Positions 17,620 to 27,281 of a DNA stretch of 30,941 nucleotides are shown piece after piece. The notes below the pieces were generated by a model. It saw only the letters and a list, made by a program, of their open reading frames with translations. It did not search any database and was not told the DNA's origin. Made by a program: the position numbers and the translations under genes. The DNA is taken from the NCBI GenBank assembly GCA_003427395.1, contig BFEA01000189.1, positions 2,204,703 to 2,235,643 of the forward strand. Reading direction: 5' to 3'. Numbering within the stretch: the first letter of the stretch is position 1; every line of letters starts with the position of its first letter. This DNA comes from Chara braunii (lineage: Eukaryota > Streptophyta > Charophyceae > Charales > Characeae).

Positions 17620-17990
17620 CTAGTAGATATGCATGCTCGAGCTGGTCATTCGTCGTGAGATATTTTGTTTCGCACCTGACCTGATATCTAGTGGACACGC
17701 ATGCTCGTGCCGATAATTTGTTGTGAGAAATTTATGCTCTGCACCTGGCCCGGAATCTAGTGGCCATGCACGGTCGAGCTGGTTATTCGTCGTCTAGTGG
17801 ATATGCATGCTCGTGCCACTAATTTGTTGTGAGAAATTATTGCTCCGCACCTGGCCCGGAATCTTGTGGACATGCATGCTCGGGCTGGTTATTCGTCGTG
17901 ATAAATTCTGCTTCGCACCTGACCCGATATCTAGTGGACATGCAAGCTCGTGCCGACCATTCGCTGTGAGAAATTTTCACGTTGCATCGA
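17620..17990 (+). repeat. Array of ~69-bp units in LTR A U3
   Basis: CTAGTGGACATGCATGCTCG-like starts occur at 17620, 17688, 17757, 17794, 17863 and 17931. The period is 68-69, except for one unit cut to 37 bases. Each unit includes TTGTGAGAAATT and GCACCTG(A/G)CC. The same truncated unit is present in LTR B, so the array predates the split of the two copies. Confidence 0.9.
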
Positions 17991-18355
17991 ATCGATACCG
18001 AGTTTCCTTTCGACTAACGACGGGTAGAAAGCGAGGGAGAGAGCGAGGGCGAGAGTGAGGAAGAGAGAAGGCGGGGGAGAGAAAGGGAGAGAGGGTGGGT
18101 CCCACCGGTCGATCGCGCCCGACCGTCACCCCCCCATAGGGCAAAGGCCCGAGTGTCCGGTGCGAGGTAGCGTGTGAGTCTAGAGAGAACCACCATCCAC
18201 CCGCGCTGCCGCTGCAGGCTCCTCCGAGCCCCGACTTGGAGAAAGTTCGCACATGTGTCTCGCCCGGTCTAGCCCTGCTTGGGGGGGGGGGGGGTTATGT
18301 TGCCCTAGGCGACTCAAATCCCCCGGCGAGTGACGCGTCAGGGAGCGTCTGCGCG

Positions 18356-18361
18356 TATAAA
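18356..18361 (+). promoter_or_regulatory. TATA box of LTR A
   Basis: TATAAA in GCGCGTATAAACTGAG lies 180 bases before the LTR end. The same TATAAACTGA is conserved in LTR B (29915-29920, minus). Confidence 0.6.
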
Positions 18362-18437
18362 CTGAGCCTGCCGAGAGTCGGAAGGGCAATCAGACTAGGA
18401 CGCAAAAAAAGGGGGCGAGTAGCTGGAGAAGGAGCAT

Positions 18438-18443
18438 AATAAA
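18438..18443 (+). terminator. Poly(A) signal of LTR A
   Basis: AATAAA in GCATAATAAAAAG lies 82 bases past the TATA box and is conserved in LTR B (29833-29838, minus), marking a probable R region. Confidence 0.45.
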
Positions 18444-18539
18444 AAGTCGCCTGAACCATTTGCTGGCGTGGCATAGGAGGGCGCTGAATCGTTCGTCGGC
18501 ACTGGGGGTCAATAGCGGGGCCTCGATTGGCCGACAACG

Positions 18540-18555
18540 TGGCCAGGTTTTAGGA
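18540..18555 (+). other. Degenerate primer-binding site of the gag-only element
   Basis: TGGCCAGGTTTTAGGA starts three bases after the LTR end, where LTR B has TGGCGCCGTTGCCGAGGA. The two align with a two-base deletion and several substitutions, suggesting decay of a tRNA-Asp site. Confidence 0.4.
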
Positions 18556-18671
18556 TTGATAGCACACTAATTGGGCGATCTGGCTAACCAAGGGTGACCT
18601 CCGCCCCGGAACGTGCATAGACACGACCCCATCGTCACCGAAGCAGATCAGCTAATCGACGGGCAGCCAAC

Positions 18672-19679
18672 ATGGCTGCTAATGTACCGAACCCGAATCC
18701 GCAGCAGAATGCTAACCAACCGAATCCTAATCAACCCGCCCCACGAGCACGGGCTCCCATGACGCCACCTTATCTTTATCTATTTGATCCTGCGCACCAC
18801 CTTGCAGGAGCATGGTTGGCCATGCTCCGAGCACAACAGTATGACGATAACGAAGCTCCGGTAAACATCCCCACTCGATTAGGAGGAGACGCTCATCACT
18901 GGTTTAGTACCTATGTATGGGTAGATCTTCAGACCTTCGAACGAGACTTTCAGAATCGATCTGATTACGTCTTCGTCGAGCAAGCGCTTTACATGATCAA
19001 GGACCGAGTGCAAAAACCCCTCGAATCCGTTGCAGAGTATCGAAACCAGTTCTACCGAATGTTTTTGAAAATTGAGCGAGGTGAGCAAGTAGTGAGAGAT
19101 CTGTTCATAGACGGACTTCGCAGCCGAACAATAAGGGCGAAGCTGCGAAAGCAGTTTTCCCCCATCAATCACACACTGCAGCAGATCATAGCCGCTGCAG
19201 AAGAAATGGAACGGAAGTTCGAGGCGAACTTCCTGGAAGGAGAAGACTATTCTAGGGAAGGAGATTCTTCCGAACTCGCAAGGGCAAAAGCCGAACTGGC
19301 TGCCCTGCAAAACGAGTTCGAAAACATGGGGTTTGTATCAGGTCTTGTCACCTACATGGAACAGATAGCCCCTAAACAACTGATTCCAAGTGAGATCCCG
19401 AGTGTCCCTGTTCCCGTGATGCCAACCCCTGTACGAACGGTACCCCCGCCCCTGATTGAGACTCCCGTACGATCAAATGAATCAACTGCCATATTCGACT
19501 TGACCAAAACATTGGTTAGGCTAGTCCACGAAAGCAAAAAGGAACAACGGGAGCACAATGCTCGATTGGAAGCTATGATGAGGAACATGCGGCCCATCGC
19601 AGTACGCGCCCCTCCAATCCAACAAGGGTTGGCCCCGGCGCCTGCTCTCGGGGGAGCCGCGAACAATATGAATGTCTAA
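18672..19679 (+). CDS. Retrotransposon Gag-like protein (gag-only Ty3-type element)
   Basis: A 335-codon intact frame, 135 bases downstream of LTR A. The N-terminus is Asn/Pro-rich and disordered (about residues 5-30). Residues ~70-175 match the retrotransposon Gag core fold (PF03732-like): GGDAHHWF, TFERDF, then PLESVAEYRNQFYRM and DLFIDGLRSRTIRAKL. This domain self-assembles into the particle that packages element RNA in the cytoplasm. A charged SELARAKAELAALQNEF stretch and a second near the C-terminus suggest coiled coils. There is no CCHC zinc knuckle, protease or pol, and the frame stops at 19679. An intact gag beside a decayed primer site suggests either recent non-autonomous mobility or selection on the protein. 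ATG context AACATGG is good. Confidence 0.8.
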   Translation: MAANVPNPNPQQNANQPNPNQPAPRARAPMTPPYLYLFDPAHHLAGAWLAMLRAQQYDDNEAPVNIPTRLGGDAHHWFSTYVWVDLQTFERDFQNRSDYVFVEQALYMIKDRVQKPLESVAEYRNQFYRMFLKIERGEQVVRDLFIDGLRSRTIRAKLRKQFSPINHTLQQIIAAAEEMERKFEANFLEGEDYSREGDSSELARAKAELAALQNEFENMGFVSGLVTYMEQIAPKQLIPSEIPSVPVPVMPTPVRTVPPPLIETPVRSNESTAIFDLTKTLVRLVHESKKEQREHNARLEAMMRNMRPIAVRAPPIQQGLAPAPALGGAANNMNV

Positions 19680-20498
19680 CCGACCAGGACGAGTGGGAGA
19701 CCACCCATCAACTCGTCCACGTACCGATGCGGGGCATCGGGCTTCGTCCCCGGTCCTTATCCCGACGTCCCCTTGATCACCTCTCCTTCCGCCAGATCAC
19801 CACCCACGTCACCTTTCCCGCCAATCCTTTCCCCATCGATAACTTCCGCTTCTTCTACACTACCCGTCTCGCTGTCACTGTTCATCCCCACCCTTCCACC
19901 CGATGTGCCCGACCTGTCTTCTGCCTCCACATCCTCTTCCTTAGTGCCGCGTGGCAAAGCCACAATATGATCGAGATATATTGCATGATTACGGGGAACT
20001 ATCCCCGCATGTGAAAACCACGATCGCTTCCACACGGCCTTTTTTCGAACCTTTACCACCCTCTATCCCAACTACCTCGCGTCCCTCCCCCACACAAGCA
20101 ACCGATTCCCCCGCTTCCACCGGATCGTTCGTTATCAGGAACTTTCGGAGACGGTGGCCGGAATGGAGAGCTTTCTTCCCCCGTTACCCATCAACCCTCC
20201 CCCTCGCTACCCCTCCATGTACCGTCTCCCCTCTTCCCCTCCCCGGCGCTCGCTGATGCATAACTAGTGGGCACGTGCCATGACGGCGATACATGTAATC
20301 CCCTCCTTGGATTGTCAAAGGCCCTCCCTGAGGAATTAGCAGTAGAGCAGTGCTGCCACGTTGGAGGACATCCACAGTCATTTAAATGGTAAGTGGCATA
20401 AAAAGAAGAGCTCCACGTGTCAATCGATTAGAAAAATCAACACGTGTCAACAAGCAAGGAGGAGCTTACTAATATTGGAGCCCCGTGGGCGTCACATA
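19680..20498 (+). other. Pro/Ser/Thr-rich frame-broken region after gag
   Basis: Frames on the plus strand (19773-19970, then 19951-20256 in another phase) read as Ser/Pro/Thr-rich, disordered sequence with no domain. They may be a frame-shifted remnant of a downstream region of the element. From about 20260 the DNA is non-coding, with CACGTGTCAA twice (about 20413 and 20441). No matching 3' LTR for LTR A follows. Confidence 0.35.
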
Positions 20499-21980
20499 TG
20501 TGACGAACCACTTTCTGTAGCGCGCGATTTTCTGCGCGGTTGCAATAAAGGGTCCTAAGCTGGGAAGGTTGGGCCAATTACGGGAGATTGGGATGGATGG
20601 GAAATTGCATCAGTGTCCTCGCTTCTTTCTCTTTTTCGTCGCCTCTTTTCGGATGGTTGGGTTCAGAGCCGGGTGAGTCCCGGGACGATCGATTGACTGA
20701 TTGGCCGTGTCTGCGGCGTGCCGCCAAGCGCGCGATTAATAAATGTTGACGTCATTTCTTTTTTGTTCGGTTTCGGAACTTGTTGGGCGCGAACATCGCG
20801 CGGGAAATTTTTTCGTTCTTTTTGATTTTTTTTTTAAATTCTTTTTCGAATTTTCTCCAGCCCCGATGACTCTCGAAATTGCGGACTTTCCTTCCAGAAC
20901 GTGTACTTTTGCTTTTTTATTGACATAAGTTAGGAATTTAGGAATTTTGTAATTAGGACTTGCTTTTGCCGCGCGACGCCTTTTTGCTTACGCGCTTCTT
21001 TATACGGCTGCAACGAAATTCTGATTAGCCGGCGCCTTTAATCGGGTGTGTAACTGTAATTTTGGGCTGGTGCCATTGTAACTGTGTCCTTCTTCTTGCG
21101 CTTCGTCTTTCCCGCCCTTCTTCTCTTTCTGTTGCTGCGTTTTTGTAGCCACGATCTGCATGATTAGATCAACGTGGAGATTTACTACGTCCCCCACGCC
21201 GCGGCCCGGTCATGCAGAACATAGGCGTTTCCTTTCTAATCTCCCTTCTAAGTCCTGATAATTCCATGTTCTTCGCGCAAGCATGCACGCTATAAATTCC
21301 GGCTGCGCGATTAGTTAGCTCTCTTAACCGGCAGTGGAAGCTCGGGGTTGCGCGATCAGAGACGGTCGGCACACGAGCGAAGTAAGAGGTGAGTAGAGCA
21401 GGATTCGGACGACCCGATGAGCTGGTGCCAAACGCGCGGGTTGACACGGGCCATGACGGACTGTGGGCGCGGGCGAACTTGACGGGTGCGGGAGGACTAA
21501 GCGGGGTGACGACTTCGTGGGTTGGTGCGCGACGACGGACTTTTCGCATCGGAGAAAATGAGAAAGGAAGGGAGAGTTGAGGTTGATGGACGCGGAGTTG
21601 CTGTTTTTTTATATTTTCTCCCTCCTATCTCGTGTATATAAATTTTGATTTCGGGTCTGGGCGATCGGCCCGATTTCTGTTTGTCGGAATTTGGGCTTGG
21701 GTTTTTGCTCACGCTTGTCCTTGCGATTTTCCACCTCTGATGCACTATGTCTATGATTGTTGAATGAATGGATGTATGAGTGCCATGTTTGATTGCTTAT
21801 CTTTCTACCGGATCCTTGTCTTTTGTTTGTCGCATTTGATGCACTCGTAAGTAGAATAGGAATTTTGCGCAATCGACAATCCTGTCCTTGTCTTCGCGTG
21901 ACTTTTGATTGGGCTGATTGTGATCGTTACATCTTGCATGCTCAAAACAGCACGGAGTGATTAGACGATCGGATGCCGGG
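20499..21980 (+). repeat. Divergent LTR-like copy, family C, copy 2
   Basis: The segment starts TGTGACGAACCACTT and shares ordered blocks with 816-2640 on the same strand, including the TATA box and the post-TATA GGGCGAAC and GCGGGGTGACGA blocks. No coding frame is supported. The 3' limit is set by the start of the CT unit at 21992 and may be artificial. It could be the 3' LTR of the neighbouring gag element only if LTR A were unrelated to that gag, which I think less likely. Confidence 0.45.
21291..21297 (+). promoter_or_regulatory. Putative TATA box of LTR-like copy 2
   Basis: TATAAAT in GCTATAAATTCCGG matches the copy at 1731 in a background of strong divergence. Confidence 0.45.
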
Positions 21981-21991
21981 CTCGGCGAACC

Positions 21992-22104
21992 GCGAGCACG
22001 AGCTCGGGATCTGTACGTACAAGTGGGCAATAAACCTCTCTCTCTTCCCCTCGTCTTCTCTAGACCCCTCTCTCTATCTCTCGTCTGTTTTCTCTCCCCC
22101 CCCT

Positions 22105-22185
<81 letters not shown>

Positions 22186-22210
22186 CTCTATCTATCTATC
22201 TATCTATCTG

Positions 22211-22241
<31 letters not shown>

Positions 22242-22242
22242 G
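21992..22242 (+). repeat. CT/TATC microsatellite unit, copy 1
   Basis: The unit starts GCGAGCACGAGCTCGG, continues through about 110 bases of CT-rich unique sequence, then (CT)n at about 22109-22167 and (TATC)n to 22242. Everything from the first base to the CT run is nearly identical to 30761-30870, while the flanks differ, so this is a mobile or duplicated unit and not only a chance microsatellite. Confidence 0.8.
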
Positions 22243-22690
22243 CTTTCTCTCGCGCGGCACAAAGCCACCCGGGAACCATCGCCGGCCGTACCTCATAAAG
22301 CAGGCTGGTGGCCGAGGCCGGGATCAGTTCTTCACCGGCGCCTACCTCCTTCGCTCATTACCACTGCAATGTATCCCTCCGCGTCCTGTCGCTCAAGACT
22401 CTCTCTCTCTCCCTTCGTCTCTTTCGCCCCGACCCCGTCTAATCGCTCTCGGTTTCTAGACTTCCTCCTCTCTATCTCCAGCTCGCAACCCGTAGTGGCG
22501 GGGCCAACCACCTCCAACGTCTCTGTGCAAAGCCAGTGGTCTCTTTCCCTTTCCCTCTTGTAACTCGCAGCGACCAGGTCGCCCTTTTCCCTGTGTCGTC
22601 TTCGCCGAGCTAATACCTTCTCTCTCCCTTCCCTTCTCCGAAAGATCTTTCTCAGCCTGTCGTGACCTGGCCGTACCCTCTCGCTAATGC
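22243..22690. other. CT-rich intergenic stretch, no gene
   Basis: Pyrimidine-rich plus strand with frames caused by low complexity. Nothing recognisable. Confidence 0.45.
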
Positions 22691-23410
22691 CCTCTCCCGC
22701 CTTCTCCCTTCAAACGAACGCGCGCTCCCCGCGGTGGCCAGGCCGTCCTCTCTTAGTGCCGCCCCCTCGCGAAGTCTCCCCCTCTTTCTCTCTCTCCCCC
22801 TTCGAGCGTGCGCAGCTAGTGGTGGTCGGGCCGTCCATTCTCGGTGCCGCCTCCGCGCGCTGACTCCCCCTCTGTCTCTCTCTCCTCCTTCGAGCGTGCG
22901 CAGCTAGTGGTGGCCGGGGCGTCCTTTCTCGGTGCCGCCTACTCGCGCTGACTCCCCCTTTGTATCTCTCTCCTCCTTCGAGCGTGCGCACCTTGTGGTG
23001 GCCAGGCTGCCCTCTCTCGGTGTATCTCTCTCCTCCTTCGAGCGTGCGCACCTTGTGGTGGCCAGGCTGCCCTCTCTCGGCGCCGCCTCGTCGAACTAAC
23101 GCCCTCTCCCTCTCTCTCTCCTCCTTCGAGCGTGTGCAGCTCGTGGTGGCGAGGCCGCCCTCTCTCGGCGCCGCCTCGTCGAACTAACGCTCTCTCCCTC
23201 TCTCTCTCCTCCTTCGAGCGCACGCAGCTCGTGATGGCCGGGCTGTACCCTCCTAGTGTCGCCTCGTTGAACTAAGGCCTTCTCCCGCTTTCTTCCTTCA
23301 AACGAACATGCGCTCCCCGCGGTGGCCAGGCCGTCCTCTCTCAGTGCCACGTCCTCGCGATGACTCCCCCCCTCTCTCTCTCTCTTCTCCCTCGAGCGTA
23401 CGTACGCAGC
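22691..23410 (+). repeat. ~88-bp minisatellite with higher-order structure
   Basis: The anchor TTCGAGCG (or TTCAAACG) starts at 22709, 22801, 22889, 22977, 23037, 23125, 23213, 23297 and 23391; the commonest period is 88. A variant unit with CTTCAAACGAAC and GCGCTCCCCGCGGTGG occurs at 22709 and again at 23297, framing the ordinary units. 22961-23020 and 23021-23080 are an exact 60-bp duplication. The period is not a multiple of three, so the repetitive peptides readable on both strands are not evidence of coding. Confidence 0.9.
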
Positions 23411-23824
23411 CCATACACCGACAATGGGTAGTGCTTCGAACGTTTTTACGTGTGCGCCTCTCCCCCGTGCGTCCAAAAAAAAGTCCCCTTTGTAGGTCCC
23501 CTTCTCTTCCTTTTATACCCACCATCAGGTCCTCCTTTCTCAGATCGATCCCCGCTTCCCAGTTCGTACACCAATCATCTTCCTCTTTTCCTCGAGCTCT
23601 CCGCGGAGGCGCCAAGGTCAAAATTTTTACAAATTTTCCTCTTTTCCCACCATGGGTCCCTTCATCCCTTCCCTCTTCTCTTTACTCCCTCTTAGACGTC
23701 TTCTCTCGTGGCAGGCTCATTCGATCCCTCTCTTCCGTGAAAGGATTATCCCGCCTCCTGAGCCAGATGCACCCGCCTCTCGGGTTTTCCCCGTTCCCGC
23801 CTTGGTGGACGCCAAAAAAACTCA

Positions 23825-24310
23825 AAATTTGAGCTCGCACCCCGCCAGTCGTTTCCGTTTGACAATTATCAAGAAGAAGATGTGAGGAGCACCCCTGCAT
23901 CATTCTGCGCGCTCCCTCAAGAAGCGGTTACAACTGTCCCCAACGACTTGCTGCCGGCCTGCCACCTCGTCACATCAGAGTCGTTTCCGTTATCTGTTCA
24001 AGAAGGCATTGCCTTCGAGCTCTCCGGTATTCCCTATGCCACCTCATTCCGCCTTTTTACNAGAGCCAGCGATTAAAAGAAACTTTAGTCCATCACCACC
24101 ATCCTTGCCCCGTGGAGGCCCACAATTCCGACACCCGTAGACACTCTCTATTGCACCATTTGTTAGCCCCGGGGCCATCACCGCGTGTCAAGCTGGTCAT
24201 GAGCCTTCAGACAGCCGATCAGCCCCGCTAGTCCTGCAGATCGATGGTTCGTATCGCCGAATTACTGTGGCGAGCCCAATCACCTCGAATGGCTTACTCT
24301 GCCGAAGCGG
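23825..24310 (+). pseudogene. Decayed gag-like fragment with degenerate zinc knuckles
   Basis: One frame keeps protein-like character from about 23825 to 24310 despite several stops: SFPFDNYQEEDVRSTPASF, then LYCTIC-stop-PRGHHRVSS, then PNYCGEPNHLEWLT. The last two resemble C-x2-C-x4-H-x4-C zinc knuckles of retrotransposon Gag, each missing one or more ligands. An N at 24061 lies in the frame. It is probably the 3' part of a dead gag; the start and family are unknown. Confidence 0.4.
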
Positions 24311-25588
24311 CTATAGGCAGGAATCGTGACGACCGCTCCGAAGCCAATCCGCCACCACACAGGCTGTCGGTCGTGAGAACTGGTCCCCAAGACCATGTTC
24401 CGGCGCGTGCGCCCGCAATTGCCTGCGCGATGCGGCCCATCACCATGGCTCTGTCATGGCCCACGTACCTCTCGAGCTTGCCCAAAGTCGTACGCACCCC
24501 CTTCCCCCCGATCATTCTCACAAGCCTCCNTGCACTGTGGGGTCCAGACTCAGCGGAGAGATCGGTTGAGATCCCAACGATCATACCCGGCCGACTCTCA
24601 TGCTGGCCCTACTTCTCCAAATCCCCTCCTTTCTCGGCCAGTGGTTCGCTCCTTTCCGCGTGGTAGCCTTCTTTTCTTTGTGCGACCGCCTGCTCCTCCT
24701 CAAAGCTGCCTTGTGGCTGTACACCCGCAGGAGACGGCTTCTTGGGTCATAGGAGAGAAGCGGCTGGGTAAGATCGGGACCAAGGGGGACCTCGGTCTCC
24801 CGCGCCACTCCTTTCTTAACGGCCCGGATCCTTGTTAATGCTCCGAGTCGTCCTGGAAAAAAACCCTGCTTTTGGTCTCTGCCCTCGTTAGTCCTCACGG
24901 CGTTTTATAGGCTCACAGGTATTCCACGGAAGACCCGCTCGCGGCCATCTTTCGCACCTGCCGACTGCAGTCCCCCACCTCTCCCTCAAGCTTCGTCCCC
25001 AGTGTGGTCATAGGTCCCTCATGAGCCCCTCGCCGGCCCTCGATGTCGATTCGCGCGGGGTCGGAGTCAGCTTCTCGTAGACAACCTTCGAGTCTTCCCA
25101 GGCGCGCCGTCGTTCCGAGTTTTTCTTGGCCCGCCCAAAAGTCCAACCGTGATCCTTGATTTCTCGCCCATAAAACCCTCGATTTTTCAGGGATCCGCGC
25201 GAGCCCGCTTGCGACCAGAGTTCGGACCGTCTCTCCAGCCAATCGAAGGGTTCGCATGAAGGCTCGAATGCCCGAGGATATCCAAAAACATCATACCCAC
25301 ATGCATGCATACGTCAAAACCATACAGAAACATCAAAAGGAGAAAAAAAATGTTTTTCTTTTCAAAGAAAAAAGCCATCGGCTGGTAGGCAGCCGCCCGA
25401 CAACCAGCTCACACCCCATTTCTCGCCGTCCCCGACGAGCAGTCCTGTAGTCCCCCCCCCTTTTTGTCCCTCACCCAATAGTTACCCTGAAAATGTATCT
25501 TCCCTTTTTTCACGGCTTGTTTCATTCCATACCCCCCGGGTTAGATTGCGGTCGCCCCTTCTCCCTACTAGTCTTAACTGCATTGCCT
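24311..25588 (-). repeat. Probable 3' LTR of the minus-strand Ty3 element and unassigned DNA
   Basis: Read on the minus strand, this follows a purine tract and a TGTCG LTR start at 25598. No domain-bearing frame is present on either strand. The far end of the LTR is not located, and nothing in it matches LTR B as seen here; the portion of LTR B that could match may lie beyond the window. A single N is at 24530. Confidence 0.35.
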
Positions 25589-25610
25589 AGTTACGACACC
25601 CCCCCCACTT
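25589..25610 (-). other. Polypurine tract and LTR start of the minus-strand Ty3 element
   Basis: On the minus strand AAGTGGGGGGGG (25599-25610) is followed directly by TGTCGTAACT (25589-25598). A polypurine tract next to TG is where plus-strand priming and the 3' LTR begin. The TGTCG start mirrors the CGACA end of LTR B. Confidence 0.5.
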
Positions 25611-25833
25611 AGGAACTATGGTACACGACACACGGCGCACCCGTCCCTGGGACCTCGGTCGTTGCTACTATGGTACAATATTTCCTTTGGGATTATGACT
25701 TATTGCTCCTATGATACGTGTTTCTCTAACTATGGTACATTCTTCTTTTCAGATCCGTGTCCCCTCTAACCATGGTACTACACATGTTTATCCAACTATG
25801 ATGCATCATTCCCCCTCCTTTCCCCATGCGACT
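25611..25833 (-). repeat. Short untranslated region with recurring CTATGGTAC
   Basis: CTATGGTAC or close variants occur at about 25616, 25671, 25732, 25770 and 25796, spaced roughly 26-61 bases. The region lies between the end of pol and the polypurine tract. Confidence 0.5.
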
Positions 25834-26700
25834 CTACCCCCGTCTCCGCCTCCTCATCCTCTTCTCGCGCCTCTCTCTCTTTCGTTTTCTCTCTTCTCTC
25901 TCCCGTTTGACCCTCAAGGCTTTCCTTGAGGCGTTCCTTCTTTCTCTTAGCTTGCGTTTTCCTAACCAATCGGTGTCACCGTCATCCTCTCTTGGTCTTT
26001 TCTTCTTTCTAGGGGTCTTGGGTAGGGAAGGTTTCCGAACTTTGTACCCTTTCTTTGGCGTCTGAGAAAAGGCCCCTTGTTTGGAGGTCCCCCCTTTTTC
26101 ATGGGTAACGGTCACTTCGNTGTCAATCGCTTCCTTCCCTTTCAGTCTCGGTTCCTCCCTAAGGGTCCCTCTTGATCTGAAGAGTTTGAGGCGAGCCCCC
26201 GCGATAGGGTCTCGTAGCTTAGCACTGTCTAATTCGGCGACCGGGTAAGCCCCCCCGTCCAATCGCTTTAGAATTCTATATGGTCCCATCCACCGGTTTG
26301 CTAATTTTCGGCTCCAAGTCTTCTCTAATGACGAATGGTACATTAGGACGAGGTCGCCAACCCCGATTGGAGTTTTTCGCCCCCGTAGATTTTTGTCCCA
26401 CCTTTCTTTCCCTTTCACCCTCTCTCTCTCAACGTTCTCTCCTGCCTTGGTAAGCCCGACGTCCAGATTTTCGGCTATTTGCTGTATCCGTGCTTCCAAC
26501 AGTTCACACCTGGTCATATCGGTTTTCCACGAGACACTTGTCCAAGTGTCGACGTGGAACTCGATGGGCAGAGGGCAATGCCTACCGGACCAAAGGGTGT
26601 AAGGGGGGTATCCTGTGCTTGATTTGACCGTGATGTTATCGACCCAAGCCGTGTACCGCAAATACTTCGGCCATTGTTACACACGACTCTTGCACCATTT
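25834..26700 (-). pseudogene. Ty3/gypsy integrase C-terminal part with GPY/F-like module
   Basis: Continues the integrase of 26703-27281 after a frameshift near 26700 and an in-frame TAA near 26674. It reads WPKYLRYTAWVDN, then SSTGYPPYTLWSGRHCPLP (the usual post-core helix and loop), VGDLVLMYH and RWMGPYRILKR, the GPY/F-like DNA-binding module, before a Lys/Arg-rich tail ending at 25834. An N lies at 26120. This part normally targets and binds DNA during integration. The tail of repeated Lys-Arg-Arg reflects CT-rich DNA on the plus strand and may not be original protein. Confidence 0.75.
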
Positions 26701-26702
26701 AG

Positions 26703-27281
26703 CTAGAGGTCCACAAGTGTTTGGTGACCCCGTTCTACCGGCGCATTGCTTTGGGGGTGGTAAGCGGTCGTATACACTGCCCGTATCCCTGCCTTCTCTA
26801 ATAACACCTTGATCTTCTGGCTCAAGAATTCTGCCCCCCTATCCGTGACTATCTTCCCGACACACCCGTACCGTGCAAAGTACTTTAGGAGGAAATCGCT
26901 TACCTCTTCGACCGTTTTCTTTTTTATGGCCTTAGCCTCTACGTACCCGGTGAGGTCGTCGCGGGCGTTGACTATATATCGAAGCCCCCCGACCCCTTTT
27001 GGAAGCCCCCCGACCCGTTTTGGCATAGTCACTAAGTCCAAATGGACCTTCTCTCCCATAACAGTGGGAAGCGAAGGAACTAGGGGCTCTTTGTACCGAA
27101 CTGTCGCCCTCTTTTGGCAAGCCTCACACGTCGAGCAGTATTTTTCGACGTCCGTGTACTGTTCGTTCCACCAATAGAGCCTACGGACCTTATCGAAAGT
27201 ACCCTTAACCCCCCTATGGCCTCCAACGACCCCGTCGTGCAGTTCCTCTATGACCGGACGCTCTTCTTTCCTCCGGATCAC
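26703..27281 (-). pseudogene. Ty3/gypsy integrase zinc-binding and catalytic core
   Basis: A 192-codon frame with the HHCC zinc domain (HDGVVGGH, then CSTCEACQK) and the DDE catalytic core: LDLVTMP, IVTDRGAEF and NAPVERGHQTL supply the two Asp and the Glu. All three catalytic residues are kept, so this segment decayed only recently. It is out of frame with the RNase H segment upstream (shift near 27255) and with the C-terminal part downstream. Integrase joins element DNA to the host chromosome. Confidence 0.85.

Larger units (their letters stand above)
16435..18536 (+). repeat. LTR A, 5' LTR of a Ty3-type gag-only element
   Basis: The segment begins TGTGACGCCC and ends CCGACA, three bases before a primer-site-like sequence and 135 bases before gag. 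Its last ~1020 bases (from about 17514) are colinear with 29742-30760 in inverted orientation. It contains TATAAA at 18356 and AATAAA at 18438, giving the U3-R-U5 order expected of an LTR. Internal features are a 105-bp tandem duplication (17072-17282), a ~69-bp array (17620-17990), a GA-rich purine stretch (18030-18095) and a 14-base G run near 18284. The 5' end rests on the match to the inverted copy ending at 3420. AAACT precedes it as a possible target duplication. Confidence 0.65.

Noticed and set aside
22710-23832. Repetitive Arg/Gly-rich (minus) and Ser/Pro-rich (plus) proteins
   Set aside because: Produced by the 88-bp minisatellite and CT-rich DNA; the period is not a multiple of three.
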